This document shows positions 50,041-61,537 of a stretch of 64,000 nucleotides of DNA, one piece after another. Position numbers and translations under genes: made by a program. Under the pieces are notes generated by a model. That model had not been told where the DNA came from, made no database searches, and saw only the letters and a list, made by a program, of their open reading frames with translations. Where the stretch lies: assembly GCA_004026145.2 (NCBI GenBank), contig CP034976.1, forward strand, positions 2,646,296 through 2,710,295. The letters are read 5' to 3'. The number at the start of each line of letters is the position of its first letter. Position 1 is the first letter of the stretch. This stretch comes from Takifugu bimaculatus (Eukaryota; Chordata; Actinopteri; Tetraodontiformes; Tetraodontidae).

Positions 50041-50800
50041 CTCAGCCTCGTTCCTCAGGAGCTTTTACATCAGTTGCAGCCTTCAGTCTTCCTGGTTTTG
50101 TGGATGTTCTGATGTTCAGATCCTCTCTGGTTCTACCAAGTTGGCTGGAGACGGTTGGACGGGGCATTTTCAGGTCTCTCAGGACTCCATGTCAGGACTC
50201 CTGAGTGTTCTTGGCTGAGTTTAAGCTGGTTGTCTTGTTGGAAGGAGAACCTTGAGCCCAGTCTGAGGTCATGGGAGGTCTTTAATCAGGTTTTAATCCA
50301 GGATCTCTGTGTTCTTTGGTCCATTCAGCTCCGCCCTGAACTGTCTTCCTGTCTCAGCCACTGAAAAGCACCCCCACTGATGCTGCCCCCACCATCACTG
50401 ATAGGGAAGTCAGGAAGGAAGGAAGTTCCACCTTAGCTCCATCAGAAAGAGAACCTGGTTTCCCACAGTCTGGGAGACCTTTAGAAGCTTCTTCCTGGAA
50501 ACAGCAAATACTGATATGTCACCTACAAAGCTCAGATTGGTGTTGTGCTGCTGCGATGGTTGATCTTCTGGATCACTGGAGCTCAGCCAGTGTGATTGCT
50601 GAGTTCTTGGTTGCCTCCAGATTGACCAGTTTGACCTGCTGTGAGTCCAGGTTCTTCCAACCTTCTTCCACAGAGGTCTCTGTGGAGGCCTCGGGGCTCT
50701 TGGGAACCTTCAGTCCTGTCTCTGAGCTCGCGTCAGGTGGAGAAACAGCTCAATGTTCCAGAGAAATGAAATCCTGCGCCACCAACGGGTGTCATAGAAA
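50041..50800. repeat. Decayed interspersed repeat, copy 1
   Basis: The order of phrases such as GGCTGAGTTTAAGCTGGTTG, CAGCCCAGTCTGAGGTC, CTGGAGCTCAGCCAG, TTCTTGGTTGCCTCC and CTGTCTCTGAGCTC is repeated, diverged, at 55520-56110. It is an old transposon-derived repeat that I recognise as common in fish but cannot name. It lies upstream of the ica1 coding region. Confidence 0.6.
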
Positions 50801-51239
50801 AGGTCTACATGAAAGGTTTCACATTTATAATATAATAAAAAAAGCAATAATCAGAAAAGCTGTTTCCCCTTCAAGCACATATCTTTATAGGTATTTAGAT
50901 GTTTAAGTTCATGTGGTGCCACAACTGCAGATGCTTGATGGGAGATTTTGGGTGATCAACCCTCCTGGAGTATAATTCCAGCAGCATCGCGGTGGGAGGA
51001 GCTATAATCTAATGGATGAAAGGATCAAATGCAGCTATAGATTAACAGGTGAGCGGACGTATAGCCGCAGTTATGTTGCGTTATTCCAGGCCTGCAGATG
51101 AGTGCTGCAGCTGAAGCTCCAGCAGCAGATCGGGTTTCCACCACCGTTCTTCTTCTAATTAAATCATTATTTTCGACCTCGAGCTTCGATCAACTTGAAT
51201 TCGGTTCAATTAGAACCGAGTGAAAATGTAAAATGACCA

Positions 51240-51500
51240 ACATTTCACATAACAGGACGACGCTCGGCGGCAGTAAAGGCGGCTCAGAAGCATCTCCCGT
51301 TTCATGTTGAGGAGGAAGAAAATGGATGAAAAGATGGAAATAAACAGGGTTGCTTGCTCACCTGCCTCTCTCGTGGATACAACAGAAAAGCCCGTTCTGT
51401 TCGGTTATCCTGTCGGTACATATAGATCCATATAGATCTGCTGCTCCGCGAATGTAAACACAGCTGCTGCGCCCTGCGCCCGGTGACGTCATCAGCGGGG
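51240..51500 (-). promoter_or_regulatory. Probable ica1 promoter / first noncoding exon
   Basis: A CpG-rich patch (CGGCGGCAGTAAAGGCGGC and GCGCCCGGTGACGTCATC, containing a CRE TGACGTCA) is the only such block upstream of ica1 on its strand. It is followed on the plus side by AT repeats. Inference only. Confidence 0.35.
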
Positions 51501-51511
51501 CGGACAAACGG

Positions 51512-51562
51512 CCTTATTATTATTATAATTATTATAATTATAATTATTATTATTATTATTAT
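51512..51562. repeat. ATT/TAA trinucleotide-rich repeat
   Basis: An imperfect (ATT)n/(AATT)n run giving poly-Ile/Asn ORFs on the minus strand. Confidence 0.8.
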
Positions 51563-51833
51563 GTTTGTCGGTGTGAGGCGGCACATTGTAAGTCAATGTT
51601 GAATCGTAGAGAGACGCTGAAGTTGTATTTAATAATTCATCCATTTGATATAAGATCAGATGTTGAGTAGAAAGCGGAATCTGTGTAAATATATATACAT
51701 TTTTATAATATTGTAATATTTTTTCCCGCAAATGCGCATTTTCCTTATATTAATGAGCCATAACACTGTTTAATATTCTAACACAACCCTGAGTTTTCGA
51801 TTACATTTGACTACATGACGCCCATAGAAACGG

Positions 51834-52055
51834 AATGATGATGATGATGATGATTATGAAGAATATGATCATGATGATGATGCTGAAGAAAATTATGATG
51901 ATGATAAAGAAGATCGTGATGATGAGGCTGAAGATGATGATGCTGAAGAAGAAGATGATGAAGAAGAAGATGATGATGGTGATGATGATGTGAAGAAGAT
52001 GATGAAGAAGATGAAAATGGTGATGATGATGAAGATGATGATGATGAAGAGTCTT
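51834..52055. repeat. GAT/GAA trinucleotide-rich region
   Basis: About 220 bp of mixed GAT, GAA and GCT triplets. The translations are Asp/Glu/Met- or His/Leu/Ser-rich and featureless. A GAG/GGA run at about 52350-52390 lies just beyond. Confidence 0.85.
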
Positions 52056-52059
52056 TCCT

Positions 52060-53590
52060 GTCTTGAAGGATCATCAGGTCATTCCATAAAACACAGAACC
52101 AACTCATTTATTTTCTTTTATTACAACGTTTTTAATGGTTTTGGATCAACGTGCAATAATCGACCAGCTTTTAACAGCTGTTTATCATAATAACAATCTC
52201 TTCACTTTTTAAAATAAAGACTCAAAGACTGCTGACAGGTGCAGTCGTTGTGCATGTATCTCCATGGAGACGTTTCTCTCCTCATCCTCTTCCTCATCCT
52301 CACCACTGCAGCTGGACCCATGAAGGAGGCTCATCATCATCATCATCAGAGGAGGAGGAGGAGGAGGAGGAGGAAGAGGAGGAGGAGGCAGCAACATTTG
52401 GAGCTACAAAAGTGGTTTGTTGTTAAATGTAGTAAAAGGCAAAAAAAAATAACTGTTGATGCTGCTGCTGCTGGTGATGCTGCTGCTCTGCTGTTGCTAT
52501 GGTTGCTGTTCCTGCTTTCAGTTTCAGTTTTCTTTTTTTTAAAACTTTTTTTAAACTCTAATTGTATTTCTATCTCTAATTAAAGTAAACATTCTCTGTA
52601 ATGAGAAGACTGGAAAGATCTTGGACCATCCAGGCTCAGAGAATAAACATGCCTTTACTCCATGTCACCCTTCACATTAACAATTAAAAGTCCACGTGTT
52701 GGTGAGAGGATGAAGACTCAAGAAACACGGTAGCATCAGAAGAAGCCTGAAGACACCGGTGACAGAGCTCAGCTTCCTCCTCAGCAGAACCTGCCTGAGC
52801 ACCACAGATGATGAGATCAGTAAAAGCATTGGCCAGGGGAGAAACTCAAGGATGATTATAGATGTTCCAGTATGTGGGATGTTTTAGTGGACCATCAAAA
52901 CACCCCCCACCCCCCAAATCCCTCGGTCTCCTCTTCCTCATACAGAGCCCATCTGAGCTGAAGACCAGCTAGAAAAGATCATCAGCAGTAATTAAAAGAA
53001 CAAACTCACTCCAGCTTCCTCTTCCAATCCTTATAATATTTTAATATATTGTGTAGAGTTTCAGGGGGTTTGTCTTGATTACAGAGACGTCAATCAAAAT
53101 ATGGGGATACCAAATTGGCATCAAATGAAAAGAAAAACCAAAAAACAGTTACTTGAGTAAATGCAGCTGATGATTTGTATTTTAACTATTGACAGAGGAA
53201 AAGTAAAACGTAAAGATAATTAATAATGATTTTTAAATTGTAAACGTGACCTTGATTCCCTGGTTAGCGCGGGGCCAGCGTGTAGTTCCGTATTTGATCC
53301 GAAGGGGGGCAGTGTAAGACAGAAGCGCGGCTCCTCCTAATGTGTCCTTTCTCCTTTTCGCGGCCCGAAGCTCTCATCTGCTGGCTTCAATTTATTTCAT
53401 CACACGATGCTGCAGCTGATCTAATAGCATGTACGTTTTGTTGTCACCTAAAGGGAATTTCTTGTCACACTCCAAATTGATGTACTGGTTCGCAGCCTTG
53501 GACAGTATTTGTGCTGCACAGTCGCAGTGAGGATGTGAGCAGCATACAGCTCAGAGAGCCTCACACATTTTACACAGACTCCTACGAAAA
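52060..53590. other. Noncoding DNA between ica1 and nxph1, left part
   Basis: AT-rich, with GGA-rich (52350-52390) and CTG/CTT-rich (52455-52500) simple sequence. No exon with a family signature. Confidence 0.45.
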
Positions 53591-53597
53591 CAGCCGA

Positions 53598-53939
53598 TTA
53601 TGGCTTATATCTTTTAAAAGAGCATAAGTAAAGGTTTGCAGGCTTAATCTGGCGACGAAGAAAGGACACGTTGAACTCTTGATCTTTGGACAACTCCAAG
53701 GTTACGGTCTGCAGACAGTCTCCTCCTTTATCTTCTATACCTCCGTGCAACATGCTTGCTTCCAAACTGTGTTTAGAGCAGTAGATAAAAAACTTGGTGG
53801 CCATAGTATTGCCTGATTTCCTGGAGAAAGAGGTCCACTTTGCCACATTGCCCTTCAAAACCTCAACCTCACCAATCAGTTCTGGAGGACAGGATACTTC
53901 CCCCGTAATGAGAGTCCTTCTTTGGGCCAAGATAGTATC
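53598..53939 (-). other. Unassigned open reading frame of about 110 codons
   Basis: Minus-strand frame with balanced composition, not a simple-repeat shadow. It reads QRRTLITGEVSCPPELIGE near its start, FFIYCSKHS in the middle and LYLCSFKRYKP at the end. I do not recognise a family. The Cys spacing with a terminal YLC is faintly like an Ig V-set exon, but the W and D.A.Y hallmarks are not clear. It could equally be chance or part of an old element; the next ORF upstream (53963-54190) does not splice to it in any evident way. Confidence 0.2.
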
Positions 53940-54422
53940 AAACTAAAGAAGTTAAACATCAATCAGAGAGGATAACAATCAGGCCCACAAATTAAATAAG
54001 TTATGCAGCTTAATTCAATTAGGTGGGAGTCTAAGAGATTCCGTTCTAATATTGATCGGCGCGAGCAATGATGTTGATTTTGCCTGACATTTTGATGGGG
54101 TAGCATGATTGGCTCCATCCATTCATCAGACTCCCCCAGTGTCACACTGGCCCCACACTTTAAGTCCCATTTTCTGGTAACACAGTCCAAACTGACTTAT
54201 GAAGGTTTGCAACCCCCACTGACCTGACCTCAAATATCACTTAATTGCCTTTTTCTGTTCTACACTTGTGTGTGGTGATGAGGAACCATGACATTTACAT
54301 ATCCACCACTCCATTCCAATCTCTCCACGCCTTCAGACACAGACTGCAGCTCAAAACAGGTCACAGGATCAAAAGTCTTTTGCCTGCAGGAGCCAATCCT
54401 TTAAATTTCTGCACCAAATGGT

Positions 54423-54472
54423 GTTTCTCTCTCTCTCTCTGTCTCTCTCTCTCTCTGTCTGTCTGTCCCTCC
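54423..54472. repeat. (CT)n / CTGT microsatellite
   Basis: CT dinucleotides with CTGT interruptions. Confidence 0.85.
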
Positions 54473-55127
54473 TTCCCTGTTGCTCAGTCTTTATCGCCCC
54501 CCTCTTCGCCCGTCTTTCTGTCTCACTCGTAACTTGCTGGAACATATTTAGATCCTGAGTAGAACTCCTCGGTGCCCACTCATCACTCTGCGTGGTGTTT
54601 GAAGATTACTACGCTCAGAGACATCCTCACTGGGCATCCAGGCAGCTTAGAGGCCAAAATCCATAATCCCTCACCCTTCATGGGAATTCTCCATGCACTT
54701 CAGCATGCTGAAATACAGCCGGCTTCTGCAGCCGTGGTCAAGGAATGACTGCAGCCGCAGGCTAAGATAGATGGATGGCATGTCTCAATGAATGTGCACC
54801 AAGTGGAGGAAGTTAAATTTAAAAATAAGTCATGTACCACAGATAGTTCCTGCCTTGAATCCTAATCTAAAAGGATATTTATTTCAAGGGTTTTCTTTTT
54901 TTAAGTTCTAATATATTTATTTCTGACACCTCCTCAGCAATTCCATATTCTCTGGTTATTAGAAAGAGAGAGAGAGAAAAATATATATGATATTTATCAA
55001 GTCCTTGTGTGTGTTTCATAGTCACGAACATTTATTGCCACATTATTAATTATAATATTGGAGGTGTCTTAAATATGCTGCTGCAGCAGGTTCCTACAGT
55101 CGTTTCAGAGCTGCACGGCGGCTCGCT

Positions 55128-55212
55128 GCCCCCCCCCCCCCCCATACACACACACACCCAGGGGATATTTAATAAAGTCAACCTGATGTGTTTGTTTTTG
55201 GGTGGTGGTGGT

Positions 55213-55250
<38 letters not shown>

Positions 55251-55260
55251 GGGGGGGGGG
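55128..55260. repeat. Poly-C, (CA)n, GGT/(GT)n and poly-G cluster
   Basis: About 14 C followed by CA units, then 40 bp of unique sequence, then (GGT)n, (GT)n and about 12 G. Complementary runs at both ends could form a hairpin. Confidence 0.85.
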
Positions 55261-55416
55261 TGACTGTGTGTGAGGGAGTGTGTGACTGTGTGAGGGAGTG
55301 TGTGACTGGCTCTCAGTCAGTCTCGGGGTTCATTCCTGTTTCTCTCCTGGTGACAGAACAGCATCTCCTGAGTATCAGGATGTTGCGGTGTTGAAGAGGA
55401 AACATATAAGAAACCT

Positions 55417-55421
<5 letters not shown>

Positions 55422-55513
<92 letters not shown>
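55422..55513. repeat. (CA)n microsatellite, about 46 units
   Basis: The longest uninterrupted dinucleotide run in the window. Confidence 0.95.
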
Positions 55514-55515
<2 letters not shown>

Positions 55516-55519
55516 CCCT

Positions 55520-56115
55520 GGCTGAGTTTAGGCTCATTGTTTTGTCAGGTGACCTTCAGCCCAGTCTGAGGTCCACAGGGTTCTGGATCAGGGTTGCTCC
55601 CCTCGGTTCTCCTCTGGGTTCCATCAGACCAGAGAATCTCATTTCTCACCGTCTGATTCTCCAGTTCTACAATCTCCAGGCAGGATTTCACATTTTATTT
55701 ATTTATTTATTTATCTTTACTGAGTAAAGCTCCCATCTGTTCACGGATAAAGCTGAGAATGAGGAAGTGCTGCAGTGATGTTTGACCTTCTGGAACTGTT
55801 TTCCATCTAAACACAGGATCCCTGGAGCTGAGCCAGGGTGATCGTTGGGTTCTTGGTCATGTCTCAAACACTTCACGCCAGATTGCTACGTTTGTTCAGA
55901 CAGTCAGCTGATCTGGAAAGAGTCCTGGTTGTTCCAATTTCCTTCCATTTGAGAAGGACGGAGGCTGCTGAGGTGGTTCTTGGGGTGTTGTCCTCTTCTC
56001 CAGGTCTGTGCCTGGAGAAGAGGACAACACAGACCTGTCTCTGAGCTCTGGAGGTTCTTTTGTCCTCATGATCTGGTTTTTGCTCTGATAACATCACCCG
56101 TCTATGGAGCCGCAA
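55520..56115. repeat. Decayed interspersed repeat, copy 2, with internal perfect palindrome
   Basis: Diverged second copy of the repeat at 50041-50800, sharing CCCAGTCTGAGGTC, CCTGGAGCTGAGCCAGG, GTTCTTGG and GACCTGTCTCTGAGCTC in the same order. A perfect 19-bp inverted repeat (55986-56004 and 56011-56029) is embedded in it and is not in the first copy. Confidence 0.6.
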
Positions 56116-56637
56116 GTCTTTACAAATCCACTTGAATTGACCTCAAGTAGCTTTGTAAAGAATTTATTTCAGAGCCATCTTGTAATTAAAACAAGCGTGA
56201 ACATAAACACAAGATGTAGCAGTTTTAGCATCTAGTCTGTGGTGAGTTGTGAAGAGGAACCATAACTCCAGAGCTGCCCTGGACCCACCTGCCAGGATGG
56301 AGAAGGAGCCTCTGCTGTGGCTTCACCACACGTGTTCTGGTAGAACGTTGAGGGTTCAGTTCTTCATCTTACAGGATCATCTGATGTCATGGAAATTGAT
56401 ATGCGCATAAAAGTGAATGTAAAGATGGAGGCTGACTCTGGATCAGTAACACCGGGGGTTTGTGGGTGCTGGGGCTGCTGACAGCAACGTTGGGAAGATC
56501 TGAGGGAGCTGGATCCCATGACCTCCTACAGGTGAGTCAGGGAGGCGGGACTGGAACCCTGGATTCTCCTGGATCCTTTCAATTTTCCCAAATGTAGCTT
56601 TCCCAAATTTCCAAGTATTCTCCAGCCAGAGGGCTGA

Positions 56638-57492
56638 TCCATCCATCCATCCATCCATCCATCCATCCATCCATCCATCCATCCATCCATCCATCCATCC
56701 CCATCCATCCATCCATCCATCCACCCATCCATCCATCCATCCATCCATCCATCCATCCATCCCTCTAACCCATCCATCCATCCATCCCTCCACCCTCTAT
56801 CCCTCCCTCCCAACCTCCATCCATCCATCCATCCATCCATCCATCCATCCATCCCTCTACCCATCCATCCATCCATCCTCCACCCATCTATCCCTCCCTC
56901 CCAACCTCCATCCATCCATCCATCCATCCATCCCATCCATCCATCCATCCATCCATCCATCCATCCATCACCCATCCAGCCATTCATCCACCCATCCATC
57001 CAGCCATTCATCCACCCATCCATCCATCCATCCATCCATCCATCCATCCACCCATCCCTCCATCCATCCCTCTACCCATCCATCCATCCCTCTACCCATC
57101 CATCCATCCATCCATCCATCCCTCCACCCATCTATCCCTCCCTCCCTCCCTCCATCCATCCATCCATCCATCCACCCATCCATCCATCCATCCATCCCTC
57201 TACCCATCCATCCATCCATCCCTCCACCCATCTATCCCTCCCTCCCAACCTCCCTCCCTCCATCCATCTACCTATCCCTCCCTCCCTCCCTCCATCCATC
57301 CATCCATCCATCCATCCATCCATCCATCCATCACCCATCCAGCCATTCATCCCCCCTTCCATCCATCCATCCATCCATCCCCCTTCCATCCATCCATCCA
57401 TCCACCCACCCATCCATCCATCCCTCCATCCACCCACCCATCAATCCATCCCTCCATCCATCCATCCATCCATCCACCCATCCATCCATCCT
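56638..57492. repeat. (ATCC)n tetranucleotide satellite, about 850 bp
   Basis: Nearly continuous ATCC/CATC units with CTCC, ACCC and CAACC variants. It contains at least two higher-order repeated blocks with the phrase CTATCCCTCCCTCCCAACC (near 56798, 56888 and 57231). The GWMD-rich ORFs on the minus strand are artefacts. Confidence 0.95.
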
Positions 57493-57499
57493 ACCAGGA

Positions 57500-60400
57500 G
57501 AGCGGCAGCCTGTGTTGGAAGAGGATGAGCGAGAGTGGTAAATGGTTCAGATATCTGGGGAAGGTATTCATGAGCTCTCTAATCCTCTTTTATCTCGTGT
57601 TGTTGTGAAATGCATCACATCATTGTCATCAGTATTTGTGTACCTGACTTAATAAAGTTGTCGCTGACTGAACTGCAGCTACCTAATAAATGTTATTATC
57701 CGCAAATGATGTCTGGTAGTTGTAATCTTTATGCTTCAGTGTGCATCTGGCTTTTGTAGAAACTCTTGGGTCCCTTTGAATCGTTAGGAGAATTCTTGTT
57801 TATTATATTGTTTGAAATAAAGGTTTCACAACACAGGTCCTTGATGGTAGTTTTTGAGCACAGTTGTCGTCGTCTTCCTTCCTCATAAAGGCTTAAAGAT
57901 CACCATCAGAAGGGCCCCCGGTCCCTCTGGGACCCAGGGAGAGCTGCACCACCTCTCCACCAGGACTCATGAAGTATGAGACAAAGCTGATTAAATAGAG
58001 CGTAAACTTCATTTCATGTTGCCAACATTTATTTGATTGGAAGGAGCGTGATGTTCTGTTCATTTCCAGGCATATTTGTGGATGAAGTACTGGTACCTGT
58101 TGGCTTTGGTTTGGAGGGCATGGAGTCAAGGCAAATTACTCCAACCTGTGCTGTGCTGTTTTAATCTATTCTCTGTGAGAGTAATAGACAATTCCCCAGT
58201 ATGTTCACCAGGATAGCAAAGGCAGCAAAGGACAGCTGTCACTAAAGCAATTAAAATGACAAAGGTTAATTAATTCCCCTCAGCTTTTTACCTGATATGA
58301 GACATTCACTTGGAGCCGCTTTTCAATTCCAGAGGAGTAATAGTGTTTTGAGGAGAATAATTTATTTGCTTTGGCAGAAGGTAGCCTTTGTCTGATCCTT
58401 TAAAATGATAATGCCTCACCAAAAAAAAAGCAGCTCCAGAGCTGGACGGCAAATAAATCCAGCAGCAGAACATGTCTGGAAATGACAATTATTGTTTGTG
58501 CTTGTCAAATGGAGACAAATGTCCTGCAGTCTTACGCACAAAATACCACAAATGCCCACATTGTGCACTTAAAATCAAATTCCCAGCCCGAGTTGGCCCT
58601 CAATAAGCCAGCCCTGGGGGGAGGGGCAGGCTGGCGGCGGCGGCGGCAGCTGCAGGGGTTAAACAGAAGAAATAAAAATTACAATGCAAACCACCTCTGA
58701 CACCACGAGAGCAGAACCAAGAAGTTTCTAATCCACCTAAATGTCAAGCCAATGTTCAAGCCCCCCCTCCATGTAGATCTCCACAGACTACCCAAAGGCC
58801 AGTGGTTAGTCATCTGTTTACTCCTGCAGCTGCTGGCTGTCATCGGGACTCCAAAGGAGAAATCCCATGATTCTCTCTGCCATTTCTGACAGCTCCAGCC
58901 CAGACCACATTAATCAGGGATTGTGGGCGAGCTGGAGGACAGGCGGCAGACACAGATGGCTCCGGCCCAGGATGACGGAACTGGCCTCGGTGATAACTGG
59001 GATGTCCAGCGTCCAGACATGCTAAGCTACTGTATACAGTATGTATTCATTAGTGTAGTTGTCAATATTTGCTCCAGCACCATCAAGGCTCACACTCATC
59101 CACTAAACTACAGAGCCGGGACCAAGTGATGATGTGCATTAAGGAGACGCGATTGTCCCGGGAGGAGCCGCTTCCACTCTTGAAGGCTGAACTAATTGTC
59201 GCTGGCACATTTTCACGTTTTGCTTGGAAGTTTGAGGACATCAAAGCGGCTACTGGTGAGATGAAAGAAGTGGTCGACATTAGTCATCCGTCCTTCCTCC
59301 TGGGAGATAAAAGCTTTTAATTTGATTCAGGTACTTCCTGTAATTTCTGTCAGCCTCGTACCCCCACATTATAAATTCCTCGTTATGTTCACTTATCCCA
59401 CAGGCATCATCACCCCCCCCATTCTTCAGCCTGCCAAGTCACAACATTTACCTCATGTTGGCATATTGGATGAATTTCAGGTTACTCCCAGCAGGTCTGA
59501 AAGCAGCAACACAAAAATAGCTCTGAATTAAATGGACAGCCTTGATTTGTGCTCCTGGGAGCAAAGTTGGGCTTTCGCAATGCGCATTTTATTTAATTCC
59601 TTGGAGAGTGTTGACTCCGCTCTTCATTTCCATTACACACTTCACATGGTGCCACTGGTTCCCAATTTATGTAATGAAGGTTTAATAGCCAATTGAGAGC
59701 TGAATATCATTAACTGGCAGCGATGTTAGTCAATGTTGGTTTTTCCCCTGTTGATAAGAGGAGCTCTGATGGTTGCTACGTGTGATTAGCACCTGCTGTT
59801 TAATGTATCTCCTATCTTCCCGCCGTCCACCTTTTACCGCCATCTTACATTACTCTCTGCACTGCCAAAATTGGTGTTTTTAATGACAGACATTACTCAG
59901 TTCTAACCTTGGGTGTTTGTAACCGTTTCAGGTCAAATCTTTATTCTGGGGTGATTCATGACTGGAAACCAGTATTATTATGGTATCATACTGGACTGGG
60001 ATGTCAGCACCTTAGCATACGGAAATAAAATTTTCATTACTTTATGGTTTACAAAAAAGAACAGCACAGCGTTGATCCGATGGGAACTTTCATTTGGGTA
60101 TTTTTTGTGTTTTTTTTGGCCTTTGGAAGGGTTCACAATCACACCACAGCATTTAAAGACACATTTTTGTTTTTGCTTTCTCAGCGGCTGATATGCATTG
60201 AACACACAGATGATCAGTTGGGAGTCGACCTCGCCGGGCTCATGCACGGATCCGGCTAAGAACAACAGCGTGGGGGGGTTCTACGCGTTCTAACAACTGC
60301 AAAAACACCACTCAGAAAGACTTTTCACGTCATGCTTCCTAAGACTAGTGGACGGACTCGGCAACACTGACGCTCGCACGTGTACAGACAGAAACAGCAC

Positions 60401-60733
60401 CGGCAACAGAAGCAACAAAAGCAGCAGGAGGAAACACCGATAAAATCCTTTTCTGGGATCCACAATATTTACATGAATACAATCGGCATGTAGCGGGTGT
60501 GTGGGGAGTCTCGTGGTGAAAGCAGCTATGCATGTGTAATAGACGTATTGCGAGCCGGTAAAAGCCGTCGATGCTCCCACGCTGACCCGGGGTCAGCCGT
60601 GCTCACCGGAGCAGTTCCAATCTTGCAACAAAGATTTTCAATAAACGAATCTGCTGCCACTCACGACCCCAGACCTTGTTTCTGTGTCTTTGCCCCTCCC
60701 ACTCCCCCCACCTTTCCAGATCTGGTTGGGTCA
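57500..60733. other. Noncoding DNA downstream of nxph1, possible conserved elements
   Basis: Low-repeat, AT-rich DNA with no coding exon. Stretches at about 58240-58480 and 59550-59720 have balanced composition with many TAATTA/ATTTA-type homeodomain-like sites, and look like enhancers rather than decayed transposons. The first 700 bp after the stop (60040-60733) may be nxph1 3' UTR. No poly(A) signal could be fixed. Confidence 0.35.
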
Positions 60734-61008
60734 TCAGCCAGTGGGGAGGTAGGGGGTGTCACTGTGGTAGTTGTAATCTGGACACACCTTCTGCACCAGC
60801 TTGTAGTCGGTGCTGTAGAAGGTGATGAAGATGCAGATGACCTTAAAGGGCTTGGAGCACAGCCAGGAGATGTGGCTCTGGGTTTGCTCCTGCGGGCAGC
60901 TCTGGGATGGGTCGTGAGCGCACAGAGAGTTCCTGGTACCCTTCTCCACCTTCTCGTACTCCACTCTGCAGTTGAACAGCTTGGTCTCTTTGTTCTCCAG
61001 AGCCGTCT

Positions 61009-61051
<43 letters not shown>

Positions 61052-61537
61052 ATGGTGGTGGTACGGCTGCTGGACCTGGAACTCCACAGCTTTTGTCGGT
61101 GGGACCAGACCCACCGACACGTTGCCCTGACCCGTTGAATTGTGACGGAAGTAGACGCTGAATGTCCCGTTGCCGTGATCCACGATCTTCCCGGTGATGA
61201 GAAGGTTGAGTTTCACCGTCTTGATGTTGGAATGGAAGTCACCCCAACCAAACATCTTCTTGAACTTGCCGGTCTTGACGATGGGCCTCCTTTTTGTCCT
61301 GGATCTGGGACTCTGGGGACTGGAAACATTGTAATGCCTGTTCCACGGCTCCCATTTGGAGTATGAGTCTGCATCGTCATAGTTCAGATCCAGAGAGGTG
61401 AAGTTCTCCTTGTCATAAAGGGTCTGGGCCAGCAGACGGCTGATGGAGAAAGCCCGGCTGCTCTCGCTCCAGTAGGTCTTCAGCTTGGGCTTCAAAGGCT
61501 CTCTCAGGTTGGAGGTTCCTGAACCAGCACCGGTCAC
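60734..61537 (-). CDS. nxph1: Neurexophilin, NXPH1 type, main exon
   Basis: A single large exon on the minus strand, opened by an acceptor (TTTGGTTCCAG) at phase 0 and ending at a stop (60734-60736); 267 residues. It has a variable N-part, a dibasic processing site RTKRR, then the conserved domain PIVKTGKFKKMFGWGDF, TVKLNLLITGKIVDHG and YFRHNSTGQGNVSV with N-glycosylation sites. The Cys-rich C-domain follows (FNCRVEYEK, SHISWLCSKPFKVICI, VCPDYNYHSDTPY). Neurexophilins are secreted and bind the LNS2 domain of alpha-neurexins. The signal-peptide exon is missing and must lie beyond a large intron to the right. Between the two conserved parts is HHHH plus 12 glutamines (CTG run 61013-61048 on plus), absent from the mammalian proteins as I recall them. 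The ica1 neighbour supports nxph1 over nxph2. Confidence 0.9.
61013..61048. repeat. (CTG)12 coding trinucleotide repeat in nxph1
   Basis: Twelve uninterrupted CTG (CAG on the coding strand) encode glutamines. They are followed by GTG/ATG triplets encoding four histidines. Confidence 0.95.

Noticed and set aside
56443..57437. Gly-Trp-Met-Asp-rich ORFs on the minus strand
   Set aside because: Products of the (ATCC)n array with no independent support.
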